Positions 46,266 to 55,961 are shown, numbered from the stretch's first letter. The stretch: 64,000 nt of DNA from Crocinitomicaceae bacterium (GCA_016708105.1 JADJGJ010000001.1:1984001-2048000); one strand, 5' to 3'. Notes: generated by a model not told the origin, from the sequence alone. Made by a program: numbers and translations.

Positions 46266-46271
46266 TTAACC

Positions 46272-47552
46272 TTATTTGTCAGCCTCGTACTTATCTCCCC
46301 AAAGATTTTTAATAGTTTGCCAAATTTCTTTTTCGCGCTGTGAGCTTCCACAGTTGTAAAAATTTTTTCCTTTTAATTCTTCCGGTAAAAATTCTTGTTG
46401 AATAAAATTATTGGCGTAGCTGTGAGAGTATTTGTATTCTGCTCCATAACCCAAATCTTTCATCAACTTGGTTGGCGCATTTCTCAAAGGTAATGGCACC
46501 GATAAATTTCCTGTTTTTCTCACGATATCCTGTGCTTGATTGATTGCCATGTAAGCTGCATTGCCTTTTGGAGAAGTAGCTAAATAAATGACACATTGCG
46601 CCAAAACAATTCTGCCTTCAGGCCAACCAATCACATCAATTGCCTGAAACGCCGCATTGGCCATCAGAATTCCATTTGGATTAGCAAGACCAATATCTTC
46701 AGCAGCCAGAATAACTAGACGTCGCGCAATAAATTTTGGATCTTCACCTCCTTCAATCATTCGTGCTAACCAATAAATGGCTGCATTAGGGTCTGAACCG
46801 CGAATAGATTTAATGAATGCAGAAATAATATCGTAATGCATCTCTCCATCCTTATCATAATTCGGCAAATTTTCCTGAATGGTTTTGGTCACCATTTCAT
46901 TTGTAAGCACAATAGGTTCATCATGCTGTGATATCACCAAGTCAAGCGCGTTCAATAGTTTTCTGGCATCCCCACCTGATATCTGCAGCAAGGCAGATGT
47001 TTCATTCAATTCAATTTTCTTTTTGGAAAGAATCACATCTTGATCTAATGCACGCTGCATGAGTTGTATCAATTCATCTTTGGTATGATGCTGTAAGGTA
47101 TACACTTGGCATCTCGATAAAAGCGCTGAAATAACTTCAAACGATGGGTTTTCAGTAGTTGCGCCAATCAAGGTAATCAAGCCTTTTTCAACGGCACCCA
47201 ATAATGAATCCTGTTGTGATTTACTGAACCGATGAATTTCATCAATGAATAAAATGGCATTCCCGTTGCCAAATAAACCGGCGGTATTTACCTTCTCAAT
47301 GATTTCACGAATATCTTTTACTCCTGAATTAATTGCACTCAGTGCGTAGAAAGGTCGCTTAACGGTATTGGCAATAATTTGTGCCAGGGTTGTTTTTCCT
47401 ACACCGGGTGGGCCCCATAAAATCATGGAAGGAATATTTCCGGATGCTATTGCTTTGCGCAACCCGCTGTCAATTCCAAGAATATGTTGCTGACCGATAT
47501 AATCCGCAAGCGTTTGCGGACGCATTCGTTCTGCTAACGGAATGGTGCTCAT
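46272..47552 (-). CDS. rarA: Replication-associated recombination protein A (MgsA/RarA)
   Basis: AAA+ ATPase acting at stalled replication forks. 426 residues with N-terminal MRPQTLADYIGQQHILG, Walker A LWGPPGVGKTTLAQII, Walker B AILFIDEIHRFSKSQQD, sensor 1 GATTENPSFEV, and SGGDARKLLNALDL. The C-terminal MgsA_C domain contains RGSDPNAAIYWLARMIEGGEDP. The start overlaps the stop of the acyltransferase gene by four bases. Confidence 0.96.
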   Translation of the reverse strand: MSTIPLAERMRPQTLADYIGQQHILGIDSGLRKAIASGNIPSMILWGPPGVGKTTLAQIIANTVKRPFYALSAINSGVKDIREIIEKVNTAGLFGNGNAILFIDEIHRFSKSQQDSLLGAVEKGLITLIGATTENPSFEVISALLSRCQVYTLQHHTKDELIQLMQRALDQDVILSKKKIELNETSALLQISGGDARKLLNALDLVISQHDEPIVLTNEMVTKTIQENLPNYDKDGEMHYDIISAFIKSIRGSDPNAAIYWLARMIEGGEDPKFIARRLVILAAEDIGLANPNGILMANAAFQAIDVIGWPEGRIVLAQCVIYLATSPKGNAAYMAINQAQDIVRKTGNLSVPLPLRNAPTKLMKDLGYGAEYKYSHSYANNFIQQEFLPEELKGKNFYNCGSSQREKEIWQTIKNLWGDKYEADK

Positions 47553-48466
47553 GATGCAATTTGCTGACTAACCACTACAGGTTTTTCATGCTTCAAAGGC
47601 TGTGGATGTTTCCATCTTTTGTGTGACCAAAGCCAGAATTGAGGTTTTTCAGTGATCAATTTTTCAAGAATTTGAGAGTAGACATCCGTAATTGCTCCTT
47701 CAGGCATAGCCGTTGGATTTTCAGAAAGAACTGAAAACTCTACTTCGTAAACTCCACGCCTAATTCTGCGTGAATAACCAAACAAAACAGCGTAGTCGTA
47801 TTTGCGCGCCAGCTTTTCAGGTCCAATATTCCAGCCGGTTGGTTGGTTCAAAAAGGTATTCCAATGCGCTGTTTGAATATTTGAAGGTGACTGATCATTC
47901 ACAATAACCACCATTCGGCGCTCAGTAGAAGGAACAGAGAAAAAAGGAATCAACTCTTTGGTGCGTATAAGCTTCATGCCGTTCCGCACCCGTGAATTGT
48001 ACAGAATTTTATCGTAGAAAGTATTTTTTAATGGTTGATAAACTGAATAGGTTTTGTACTGTGTCATTCTTGGTAAACTCAATGCATAGAATTCCCAATT
48101 GTTATAATGCCCACAAGTAACCAGAATGTTTTTACCGGCTGCGTAGTATTTCTCAAGCAGTTCAGGATTTTTTATTGAAGTACGTTTTGATAATTGCCTT
48201 TCAGAAATGCTAATGGCTTTAATGCTTTCCATGATAAAATCAGTGAAGTGCAGATAAAATCCTTTTTCAATTGCAGTAATTTCTGCAATAGTTTTTTCAG
48301 GAAAAGCCGCTGTGAGATTGCGTCTGACCACTTTGCGACGGTATCTAACAAGATAATAAGTGAGAAAAGCAACCACCGACGACATAGCATACAATAGCCC
48401 CAAAGGCATGTATGACACAGGTTTCAAAATTAAATAAAACAGTATTCGATCGGCAATTTTAACCAT
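47549..48466 (-). CDS. LpxL/HtrB-like lysophospholipid or lipid A acyltransferase
   Basis: 305 residues with one N-terminal membrane helix and the conserved acyltransferase H(x)4(D/E) motif in TCGHYNNWEFYAL. It also has IVNDQSPSNIQTAHW and a C-terminal QFWLWSHKRWKHPQP, typical of LpxL-type enzymes. It probably adds a secondary acyl chain to lipid A, or in Bacteroidota to another lipid. It is translated before rarA from the same mRNA; a TAAATTTG element lies 22 bases upstream. Confidence 0.9.
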   Translation of the reverse strand: MVKIADRILFYLILKPVSYMPLGLLYAMSSVVAFLTYYLVRYRRKVVRRNLTAAFPEKTIAEITAIEKGFYLHFTDFIMESIKAISISERQLSKRTSIKNPELLEKYYAAGKNILVTCGHYNNWEFYALSLPRMTQYKTYSVYQPLKNTFYDKILYNSRVRNGMKLIRTKELIPFFSVPSTERRMVVIVNDQSPSNIQTAHWNTFLNQPTGWNIGPEKLARKYDYAVLFGYSRRIRRGVYEVEFSVLSENPTAMPEGAITDVYSQILEKLITEKPQFWLWSHKRWKHPQPLKHEKPVVVSQQIAS

Positions 48467-48487
48467 TAACGGCTCAAAACAAAGGTT

Positions 48488-48495
48488 GCAAATTT
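48488..48495 (-). promoter_or_regulatory. -7 promoter element for the acyltransferase-rarA operon
   Basis: TAAATTTG on the minus strand, 21 bases before the ATG at 48466. An imperfect TATTG lies about 16 bases further upstream. Confidence 0.45.
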
Positions 48496-48767
48496 ACAAG
48501 TATAAGGTATTACAATAACATCCGCAATTCTAATTTATTGTGTAACCCCTTTATTTTTCTGCACTATTTTTTGATTGCACGGTGGTTATCAATCAAATAA
48601 AATTTTATGGCCACCGCAAAACCGGAGTAAAAACAGTTGTTTTACTTCACGACATGGATGTGAGTTAAGGCAATTTTCGTTTGGGCAGAAATGAAATCCA
48701 TGTGACCATTGCAAAGTAAGGCAGAGAATTTGATTACAACTAAAAAAATTCTGAAACTGAATTTGGC

Positions 48768-48775
48768 TAATTTTG
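48768..48775 (+). promoter_or_regulatory. -7 promoter element before the WG-repeat gene
   Basis: TAATTTTG ends six bases before the ATG at 48782. This also argues against the in-frame TTG at 48773, which lies within the promoter element. Confidence 0.45.
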
Positions 48776-48781
48776 CACGTA

Positions 48782-50893
48782 ATGAAGTCCATCTTGCTCA
48801 GTATATTTTTTATTATATTTTGTTCGTTGTCGGCATCAGCGGGCAAGATTGAAAAAGGTTTCGGGGCATTGGAGATATATAATTATTTTGAAGCCAAACA
48901 GATTTTTGAAAAATCAATTAAGAAAATGCCGGTACCGGCTGCCTATGGTCTAAGTATCATCTATTATAGACAAGACAACCCTTTTCACAATTTGGACTCT
49001 GCTTTTCGATACATCGTGATATCTGCAAATGGCTACTCATCTCTCACCGCCAAAGAAAAAGAGCGGTTCAATCTATTAGGGGCTGATAGTCTTTCTGTTT
49101 TACATCAGCGTGACTTGGTGTCTACTGCACTTTACAGAATTGCTTGTAAAATCAGAACAGCAGATGCTATGGATAATTTTATCGCAAATAATTATTGGAG
49201 TGAACATGTTGATTCGGCTGTTTATTTACGTGATAGTATTCGTTTCAGTCAGGCATGTAAATTCAATACCAGTGAACAATATCAAGAATTTGCAACCTCT
49301 TATCCAACCTCTGTTTTTACTGAATCAGCGCTAGCAAGATATGAACAGCAATTGTATCTAGAAAATACCGCATCCAATACCTTGATTTCCTATATTGATT
49401 TTGTGCGCAGATTCCCTAACAGCCCATATCGCACGGATGCAGAAGACAAAATTTTTGAACTATATACCGGCACAGGCTCAGTACAGGCGTATGAGAAATT
49501 CATTGAAGACAATCCGGACAATCACAATGTAGCTTCAGCATGGCGCAAGATGTACAATAGTCATGTTCAACAAAATTCTTATTCAACCACCAGTATAGAA
49601 TCATTTGCAACCAATTTTCCTGAGTTCCCTTATATGGAAGAAATTGAACGTGAAATTCTACTTTCTAACACAACCTACTTCCCTTTCAAAACGACAGATG
49701 GTTGGGGCTATGTAAGTGAAGATGGCCAACATTTCATTGATCCAAAATTTGAAGATGCAGATGAATTTAGTGAAGGTCTTGCTGTGGTTAAAATAAACGG
49801 ACAATACGGTTACATTAACAAGACCGGTCAAATTTTTATTCAGCCAATATTTGACGATGCCTTGCCATTTCATGAAGGACATGCCATTGTTGAGTTTAAC
49901 GGCAAATTGGGAATGATTAATCGCAATGGAGAATTCATTATTGCAGCTCAATATGACGATCTGGGCAATTTAAATAATGGCCTCACATATTTTCTGAAAG
50001 ATTCACTTTACGGATATTTTGACAACAAAGGGGTGGTTCGCATTCAGCCTAGATTCTCGGATGCAAATGATTTTATTAACGGTAAAGCTATTGTTGCACA
50101 GAATGAAAATTATGGTTTGATTGATCCCTTTGGTACCACGTTTATTCCCATGAAATATCAGGAATTGCGACAATATGAACATGACTGGTATCTTGCCATG
50201 TTTGATGACTACTACGGTATCATTTCAATACAAGGAGATACGCTGCTGAATTTTAGTTATGATTATGTTGGACCATTTTCAAACAATCGTGCAATTGTAG
50301 AAAAAGATGGTATGTACAATTACATTAACCGCGATGGAAATATTTTACTGCAAGTTTGGTTAAATCCTTTTTCAGAATATCGTCAACTTGCCATGTTCAC
50401 GAATAATTACGCCTTAATACAGCAAGATGGAAAATATAATTTAATTGACACTACCGGTAAAAAATTATTTGCACAACCAAAAGAAAAATTGGGAGATTAT
50501 GCAGCGGTCATGGCAGTTGAAAAATCAGGCAAATGGGGATATGTTTATCCAACAGGGGCACAAGCCATTCCGTTTACTTTTACGCATGCTTTTTCATTTA
50601 ATGGCAATTACGCAATTGCAGGCAGCGAACCATTTTCAGGCATCATTAACAAGGCGGGGGTCTATGTAATCAACCCGGTATATGAAGAAATCACGTTTTT
50701 GAATGATACGTTAATTATTGCCAAAAGCCTTGGGAATTTTGGCTTAATGACTCTTCAAGGCGATACTTTGCTTAACTTTGTTTATATAAAAATTGAACCA
50801 ATCAGCGCTTCAGTCGTAAAGTTAGAAAGAGGAAGTGATCTTTTTTATTACAACTTGAGTACTAATCAATTTTTGAAAAAAGAAGACGAATAA
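48782..50893 (+). CDS. WG-repeat secreted protein
   Basis: About 703 residues from the ATG at 48782, with signal peptide (MKSILLSIFFIIFCSLSASAG). Residues ~20-290 are helical, TPR/tetratricopeptide-like (FVRRFPNSPYRTDAEDKIFELY, YEKFIEDNPDNHNVASAWRKM). From ~residue 300 there are about eight WG beta-repeats such as GWGYVSEDGQHFIDPKFEDA, GQYGYINKTGQIFIQPIFDD and GKLGMINRNGEFIIAAQYDD. A surface or periplasmic scaffold is likely. The next gene, TonB-like, starts on the base following the stop codon. Confidence 0.88.
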   Translation: MKSILLSIFFIIFCSLSASAGKIEKGFGALEIYNYFEAKQIFEKSIKKMPVPAAYGLSIIYYRQDNPFHNLDSAFRYIVISANGYSSLTAKEKERFNLLGADSLSVLHQRDLVSTALYRIACKIRTADAMDNFIANNYWSEHVDSAVYLRDSIRFSQACKFNTSEQYQEFATSYPTSVFTESALARYEQQLYLENTASNTLISYIDFVRRFPNSPYRTDAEDKIFELYTGTGSVQAYEKFIEDNPDNHNVASAWRKMYNSHVQQNSYSTTSIESFATNFPEFPYMEEIEREILLSNTTYFPFKTTDGWGYVSEDGQHFIDPKFEDADEFSEGLAVVKINGQYGYINKTGQIFIQPIFDDALPFHEGHAIVEFNGKLGMINRNGEFIIAAQYDDLGNLNNGLTYFLKDSLYGYFDNKGVVRIQPRFSDANDFINGKAIVAQNENYGLIDPFGTTFIPMKYQELRQYEHDWYLAMFDDYYGIISIQGDTLLNFSYDYVGPFSNNRAIVEKDGMYNYINRDGNILLQVWLNPFSEYRQLAMFTNNYALIQQDGKYNLIDTTGKKLFAQPKEKLGDYAAVMAVEKSGKWGYVYPTGAQAIPFTFTHAFSFNGNYAIAGSEPFSGIINKAGVYVINPVYEEITFLNDTLIIAKSLGNFGLMTLQGDTLLNFVYIKIEPISASVVKLERGSDLFYYNLSTNQFLKKEDE

Positions 50894-51664
50894 ATGGTAT
50901 TAAACTTTATTGAAAAATATAAGTTCGCTATACTGGGTACTGTGTTGCTGCATGTAGCCTTTGTCATTTATTCCAATTTTGTTACTGTGAAAAGACCGTT
51001 TCGTGTGGAGGAACCGGTATTACCTCTTGATATTCCAATAGAAGACATGCCGATTGATCCTGAGATCATGAAGATGTTGGAAGACAAACAAAATGCACAG
51101 AACCAGAATCAAGATGTTTATAACGTCACCAGTGATGCCAATGATTCAAGAGACAAATCATACGATAATTTTTCAACGCAGGATATGGATGAACAGGTGT
51201 ACAACAACACCAAAGCACTAGAACAACAATATTTTGATGAATGGGCATCCACACATGGTGATGGTGGAAATAAATCCAATGAATCATCCTTAGACATTCA
51301 ACAAAAAGACAAACAGCAGAACAAACAAAATCAAAATAACGTTGACAAATCAATAGATACTGACGGCAATAAATCATTTGCCGGAGATGTGATGGCATCT
51401 TTTGATTTGAAAGACAGAAAAGCCCATGCGCTTGAAAAACCGGGTTACACCTGTAATTCAGCCGGCACCGTGATGCTTGAAATTAAAGTGGATAAAAATG
51501 GCTCCGTGCGTGATGTTACGTATTTACCATCCGGTTCATCTAACGCAACAGAATGTATGATAGAGCAATCTATTAAATACGCAAAACGTTCACGCTTTAA
51601 TTACAGTGATTCAGCTCCCGCAGTTCAAACCGGAACCATCACGTATAAGTTTGTCAGCAAATGA
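50894..51664 (+). CDS. TonB-like energy-transducer protein
   Basis: 256 residues with one N-terminal membrane anchor (FAILGTVLLHVAFVIYSNFV), a long Gln/Asn/Asp-rich linker (residues ~55-165), and a small C-terminal domain GTVMLEIKVDKNGSVRDVTYLP...ATECMIEQSIKYAKRSRFN. The C-terminal domain resembles the energy-transducer TonB/TolA fold. Its linker is acidic and polar, unlike the Pro-rich TonB linker, so the partner may differ from normal receptors. It is encoded directly after the WG-repeat gene, with no spacing. Confidence 0.82.
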   Translation: MVLNFIEKYKFAILGTVLLHVAFVIYSNFVTVKRPFRVEEPVLPLDIPIEDMPIDPEIMKMLEDKQNAQNQNQDVYNVTSDANDSRDKSYDNFSTQDMDEQVYNNTKALEQQYFDEWASTHGDGGNKSNESSLDIQQKDKQQNKQNQNNVDKSIDTDGNKSFAGDVMASFDLKDRKAHALEKPGYTCNSAGTVMLEIKVDKNGSVRDVTYLPSGSSNATECMIEQSIKYAKRSRFNYSDSAPAVQTGTITYKFVSK

Positions 51665-52560
51665 GTCTGAAAGATTTTGTTCGCAACATCACCCCTGCTC
51701 CATTGCTTGAATGGAATAGGAAAAGAAAAAAATTAAACCGCAACAAAACGCTTGCTGATAAGGCAAAATCAGGCAACATCATCACACAACAAAACTTGGA
51801 AAATGATTTGCACAAAGTCGGTATTAAAGCAGGTGATATTGTACTTGTTCATTCCAGTCTTAGTCGTATCGGATATCTTGAAAACGGAGCCAAAACTTTT
51901 GTTGATGCCTTGATGAGCGTAATCACAGAGGAAGGAACCTTGCTCATGCCAACCTCTCCCAACGCGGTGTTTCAATATGATTTTATCAAAGCGAACAAAC
52001 AATTTGATGTACTGAAAACCCCGTCAGCCACCGGAAAAATTACAGAATATTTTAGAACTCTTCCCGGTGTTTTGCGCAGCTGGCATCCAACTGAACCCGT
52101 ATCTGCATGGGGAAAAAATGCGCATTATTTTATCAAAGATCATTTCAATCAACTAACTCCATACAACAGCCAAAGCCCGTTTTACAGAGTATCTGATCAA
52201 AAAGGCAAACTTCTTTATGTTGGCGTTACTTTGACTATGGCCGGCACTAATTTACATACCCTTGAAGATGCAGTAGATTTCAAATTCCCAGTGTATGCAA
52301 ATGAAATTTTTGAAGTTGAAATTACTGACCCGTCAGGAAAAAAACATGGTGTAAAAACAAAAGTGCATAATCCTGAATTTTCTAAAAAAAGAAAATGTGA
52401 TGAATTAATTCCCCTGTTTGAAAAGGAAGGCGTTATGCAAAAAGTTAAAATCGGAGAAGCAGAATGTTTGCTTGCAGATGCGCACGGTTTTCTTGAAACA
52501 ATGATCAATGCATACAATCAAAATGGAATTACCATGTATACACCCGGCGGGTCAAAATAA
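51661..52560 (+). CDS. AAC(3)-family N-acetyltransferase-like protein
   Basis: 299 residues of the aminoglycoside 3-N-acetyltransferase family: GDIVLVHSSLSRIGYLENGA, TEEGTLLMPTSPNA, VLRSWHPTEPVSAWGKNAHYF, GKLLYVGVTLTMAGTNLHTLED. In Bacteroidota such genes often modify cell-envelope or secondary-metabolite sugars, and nothing here shows antibiotic resistance. The ATG overlaps the TonB-like stop by four bases, so it belongs to the WG/TonB operon. Confidence 0.85.
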   Translation: MSLKDFVRNITPAPLLEWNRKRKKLNRNKTLADKAKSGNIITQQNLENDLHKVGIKAGDIVLVHSSLSRIGYLENGAKTFVDALMSVITEEGTLLMPTSPNAVFQYDFIKANKQFDVLKTPSATGKITEYFRTLPGVLRSWHPTEPVSAWGKNAHYFIKDHFNQLTPYNSQSPFYRVSDQKGKLLYVGVTLTMAGTNLHTLEDAVDFKFPVYANEIFEVEITDPSGKKHGVKTKVHNPEFSKKRKCDELIPLFEKEGVMQKVKIGEAECLLADAHGFLETMINAYNQNGITMYTPGGSK

Positions 52561-52594
52561 TTTGAATACGGCTGCCATGTACCATCAAAATTTC

Positions 52595-54151
52595 TCAACC
52601 AATCAAAAACCATGGATGTCTTTTTGGTTCAAGTAAGGCGGTATATTCTGCCCAATCATCACCCATTTTACCTTTGAGCACACGCGGGAATTTATACTGT
52701 GAACCGTACATTCCCTTCATCTCCATAAAATCATAAAACACTTTTGACGGCAAACATTTCATGGTCACTTTATTGAGAGCATAACTGCGCTCTGTGCGAT
52801 AATCATCATTCAGTTGGCACAAGTATTCATCTATGAGCGTTAGTAAATGTTCAGTATTAATTTTTTGATCACAGGCTATATACCAAATGTGTTCATTGCC
52901 ACCTTCAGTTCTAACCCCACGAACCGCAAACTCTCTAATCTCAATTTGCTGTTCAAATGAAACTTTTGTCAACGCTTCAGTCATATTATCTACAGACAGA
53001 TGTTCACCACAAATACTTAAAAAATGTTTCGTTCGTCCGGTTATTTTGAACTTAAATTTTTCTACATCTTTAAAGCGAATCGTATCACCAATTAAATATC
53101 TGAATGCTCCTGAACTGGTGGTGACCAGCAAGGCGTAATCAACATCTTCTACGACTTCATCAATGGTTAAACTGTGATTGTAATTGATCAGGTTGCCGTC
53201 ACTGTCAAAACACTCTTCGTTGAATGGAATAAATTCATAATACACATCATTACTCAACAGCAATTCGAGCGAATCAGAATCAGCAGGTTGATAAGCAAAG
53301 AATCCTTCAGAAGCAAGATAAGTATCAAGATAAATCACCCGGTTATCAAACAATTTATTGAAGCGTGTCATATACGGTTCAAATGAAACACCGCCGTGTA
53401 CAAATATTTTAAGGTTTGGCCAAATCTGAAAAATAGAATCTAAACCATAATGATCCATAATTCTTTCAAGCAGAATTTCAACCCAGGCGGGCACCCCACA
53501 TATTGCACCCAAATCATATTCAGGAGCATGCTTTACAATTTCCTCAATTTTTTCTCCCCAATTATTCAGTGCACGAATTCTTTTCTCAGGTTTAGAAAAA
53601 GGACTGAACCATGCAGGCACTTTTCCGGTAATGATACCACTTAAATCACCTTCAAACTGTTCGTTGATTTTAGTTAGTTGTGTGCTACCTCCCAAAAATA
53701 AAATATCCTTTGCATAAAAATCTGAATCCAATTCAATTTTTGAAGTTGAGAGAATTTGTTTGATACTTGCCTTGCGAATACTTTGCACCATTTGAGATGA
53801 AACAGGTATACGCTTGCTTGATGCCCCTGTGGTTCCGGATGTCAAGGCAAAATTACGAATGAATCCGGGCCATGATACATTTGGTTGTCCGTTCAATGTT
53901 TTGTACCAGAATTTTTTAAACATATAATCATAATCAAAAACCGGTACTTGTTCTCTGAACTCATCCATCAAATGATTGCTTGCCAATATTTCATCAAACT
54001 TGTACATTTTTCCAAATTCAGTATTGCGAGCTTTTGTCAAAAGTTTTCTCAACTGCTTCTCTTGAGCAATGTGCCCCGGCTTACTCAATAAATTATTTAA
54101 TTTATATGCGTATTTTGCCGTGGTTTTCAGAACTGTTCCTATTACTGCCAT
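52595..54151 (-). CDS. GH3-family acyl-acid amido synthetase-like protein
   Basis: 518 residues of the GH3 auxin-responsive family, adenylating enzymes that join carboxylic acids to amino acids. Visible sites: NFALTSGTTGASSKRIPVS (phosphate-binding SSGTSxG-like), YLASEGFFAYQPADSDSLEL, and TTSSGAFRYLIGDTIRF with FKITGRTKHFLSICGEHLS. Bacterial GH3 members are frequent in Bacteroidota, but their substrates are unknown. It is convergent with the AAC(3)-like gene and has its own TACATTTG promoter element. Confidence 0.9.
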   Translation of the reverse strand: MAVIGTVLKTTAKYAYKLNNLLSKPGHIAQEKQLRKLLTKARNTEFGKMYKFDEILASNHLMDEFREQVPVFDYDYMFKKFWYKTLNGQPNVSWPGFIRNFALTSGTTGASSKRIPVSSQMVQSIRKASIKQILSTSKIELDSDFYAKDILFLGGSTQLTKINEQFEGDLSGIITGKVPAWFSPFSKPEKRIRALNNWGEKIEEIVKHAPEYDLGAICGVPAWVEILLERIMDHYGLDSIFQIWPNLKIFVHGGVSFEPYMTRFNKLFDNRVIYLDTYLASEGFFAYQPADSDSLELLLSNDVYYEFIPFNEECFDSDGNLINYNHSLTIDEVVEDVDYALLVTTSSGAFRYLIGDTIRFKDVEKFKFKITGRTKHFLSICGEHLSVDNMTEALTKVSFEQQIEIREFAVRGVRTEGGNEHIWYIACDQKINTEHLLTLIDEYLCQLNDDYRTERSYALNKVTMKCLPSKVFYDFMEMKGMYGSQYKFPRVLKGKMGDDWAEYTALLEPKRHPWFLIG

Positions 54152-54171
54152 AACTTATTGGTTTGTTGAAC

Positions 54172-54179
54172 CAAATGTA
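54172..54179 (-). promoter_or_regulatory. -7 promoter element for the GH3 gene
   Basis: TACATTTG on the minus strand, 20 bases before the ATG at 54151. Confidence 0.45.
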
Positions 54180-54357
54180 CCCGAGTAGATTTACCTGAAA
54201 TAAAACCCTATACTAAGGTTGTATCAAAACAATGTTAATGGGGTAATAAGGATAATGCAAAAACATGCGCAACATCACACTCTAAAGAAATTTAAAGATT
54301 CGTTAATCTATGACAGTCTCATTTTCACTTCACATCAATTTTTGAACTGTTAAATCA

Positions 54358-55464
54358 ATGATACTCACCAAAGAATTTTATTGCGCAATGCGGTTTGATT
54401 TTTGTAACGGTATGATCATGATCGCAAAATCAACACGGGTGCTTATGATTGTTTTGATTACCTATGCCCGTGCACATGGGAGCATGAACCCGTATGTACA
54501 AACGGCTAAGGAATTTAATATTCATCCGCCGTCATTGACATACGGGTATCCCGTGTGGAACACCTTGAATTTAAAACCGGCAAACGGAATTATTTTTCTG
54601 CAATCTGAAATGACTCTTTTAGAAAAAATAAATGACAATACCTATGCCGGAAAGCCATCACAAGAAAACGCTGAAATCATCTACCATTTTACCCAAAACG
54701 AAAACGCACAACCACTTTATCACATCGTACCTGATAGCAATTTGACCTTATCCCAACTTTTTCAGTTTATGGAATGGATGACAACACTCTACCGGAAAGT
54801 TGACTTTTGTTTATGGTCTAATGAAGGGAAATTCACTCTGGTGCGTGCGGAGGATCGTTATCACACATTCTATGAGTGGCCGCCACAAAAAATACAAGCC
54901 GTTACAATTCTAAACAACTGCAGTGATGAATTCATGATCGAAGGTGAGTACAGTAATTTTTATAAAATTAAACAGATTATTTATGAAATTTACACCACTA
55001 ATTTTCTACAAGAAAAAAATGCAAAGTGTTTTTTTTGGACGAGCTTGAACAAAAACAACCTTGAATCACTGTTGAAAGAAATGAATGAATCCTTTCAAAA
55101 ATGCCTCGATCCAGACTCCTCTGTCACAGATTGTTTTACAGAAAAAATTGAGAGATGTGAAAAATATTTGAGCTTCATTGAAAAGCACAAAGAACTTTCA
55201 ATTCTCAGCCCTACTCCCGTTATTCAAATAAAATTACAATGTCTGTTTTACCGGAAAATCCAAACCTATTACAACATCCTCAACGAAGTAAACAAAGGAG
55301 TTTATAAAAGCAGAGATTGGTATTCACAGCAGAAATTTGAGAGGCCTTATTTGAGTTTTCTCAAACCAAGATGGAGCAATTATCTGAATTATATTCACGA
55401 GCAGTTTCCGGATGTTGTTTGCTATCATTATTACAGTGAAACGCCGGATATGTTGGGATGGTAA
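54358..55464 (+). CDS. Protein of unknown function, no recognised family
   Basis: 368 residues. The first ~40 contain a hydrophobic stretch (TRVLMIVLITYARAHG) that might be a signal or membrane anchor, with several alternative ATG starts (54358, 54388, 54412). The rest is a mixed alpha/beta sequence with many aromatic residues (LFQFMEWMTTLYRKVDFCLWS; YYNILNEVNKGVYKSRDWYS). A helical region lies near residues 230-300 and contains two nearby Cys (SSVTDCFTEKIERCEKYL). No motif allows a function to be named. It stands alone between GH3 and the toxin-antitoxin region. Confidence 0.72.
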   Translation: MILTKEFYCAMRFDFCNGMIMIAKSTRVLMIVLITYARAHGSMNPYVQTAKEFNIHPPSLTYGYPVWNTLNLKPANGIIFLQSEMTLLEKINDNTYAGKPSQENAEIIYHFTQNENAQPLYHIVPDSNLTLSQLFQFMEWMTTLYRKVDFCLWSNEGKFTLVRAEDRYHTFYEWPPQKIQAVTILNNCSDEFMIEGEYSNFYKIKQIIYEIYTTNFLQEKNAKCFFWTSLNKNNLESLLKEMNESFQKCLDPDSSVTDCFTEKIERCEKYLSFIEKHKELSILSPTPVIQIKLQCLFYRKIQTYYNILNEVNKGVYKSRDWYSQQKFERPYLSFLKPRWSNYLNYIHEQFPDVVCYHYYSETPDMLGW

Positions 55465-55472
55465 AATCTGTT

Positions 55473-55543
55473 CTTTAAAATTCTACCCCTAAAACCCCAA
55501 ACAATTTACTGCTATCAATGATTTTGAATGACTGATCATCATC
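55473..55543 (-). pseudogene. Displaced copy of the 3' end of the epimerase gene (direct repeat A)
   Basis: 69 of 71 bases are identical to 56399-56469. On the minus strand it reads DDQSFKIIDSSKLFGVLGVEF then stop, where the intact gene has W in place of G. Homology continues weakly to about 55575 with a one-base deletion. No start or upstream part is present, so it is a fragment left by a duplication. It lies 926 bases from the other copy, in the same orientation. Confidence 0.85.
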
Positions 55544-55656
55544 TTAATAAAATACTGGTGAGTTATATTTGCGCTGATAGAATCAAGGTAGAAAGTTTAT
55601 ACAATTTCAGTAGATGAAAATTGGGTATGACGATTGCCGTTGAACTTTCACAATTA

Positions 55657-55959
55657 TTATTTTTTTCTTTTGGTCTTTTTTCGTGGATGTCTCTTTACAT
55701 GAAAGACAGCAGTCACAATTATTTGCTTTTCACAAACTTCATAGGTGATGACAAAAGGAAATCTGGTAACAACCGCCTCGTGAAAATTCACAAACTTAAC
55801 GGGAAAAAGTAATGGGTTATCCTTTATTAATTCAAGTAGTTCAAAAACCTCATCTTCAAAGTCAAATCCCAGTCCCGGCACTCTTTTATTATAGTACAAA
55901 CACGAGTCGGCAATCTCAGTGATGGCTTGTTCAAGAATGATAATCTTATAAGCAGGCAC
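55657..55959 (-). CDS. RelE/ParE-type toxin of a type II toxin-antitoxin pair
   Basis: 100 residues with the RelE/ParE fold pattern: N-terminal YKIIILEQAITEIADSCLYYNKRVPGLGFDFEDEV, then PVKFVNFHEAVVTRFPFVITYEV and a C-terminal HVKRHPRKK. The last strand matches the mRNA-interferase/ParE group (V.R.FPF.I.Y). It starts two bases after the antitoxin stop. The genes lie between two direct repeats derived from the neighbouring epimerase gene. Confidence 0.88.
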   Translation of the reverse strand: MPAYKIIILEQAITEIADSCLYYNKRVPGLGFDFEDEVFELLELIKDNPLLFPVKFVNFHEAVVTRFPFVITYEVCEKQIIVTAVFHVKRHPRKKTKRKK

Positions 55960-55961
55960 TT

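Larger units (their letters stand above)
48467..48781. other. 315-base divergent intergenic region
   Basis: No gene is supported here. It holds the outward -7 elements for the acyltransferase (48488-48495) and for the WG-repeat gene (48768-48775). Two small inverted repeats are also present: CGGTGG...CCACCG near 48580-48618 and ACATGGAT...ATCCATGT near 48652-48692. Their role is unknown. Confidence 0.5.

Noticed and set aside
48589..48846. 85-codon minus-strand ORF between divergent genes
   Set aside because: It overlaps the start of the WG-repeat gene on the opposite strand, lacks a promoter and has a Cys/His-rich composition without a recognisable domain.
51661..52560. Aminoglycoside resistance gene
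   Set aside because: Only the family fold is visible; AAC(3)-like proteins in Bacteroidota frequently have other substrates, and it is in an envelope-type operon.
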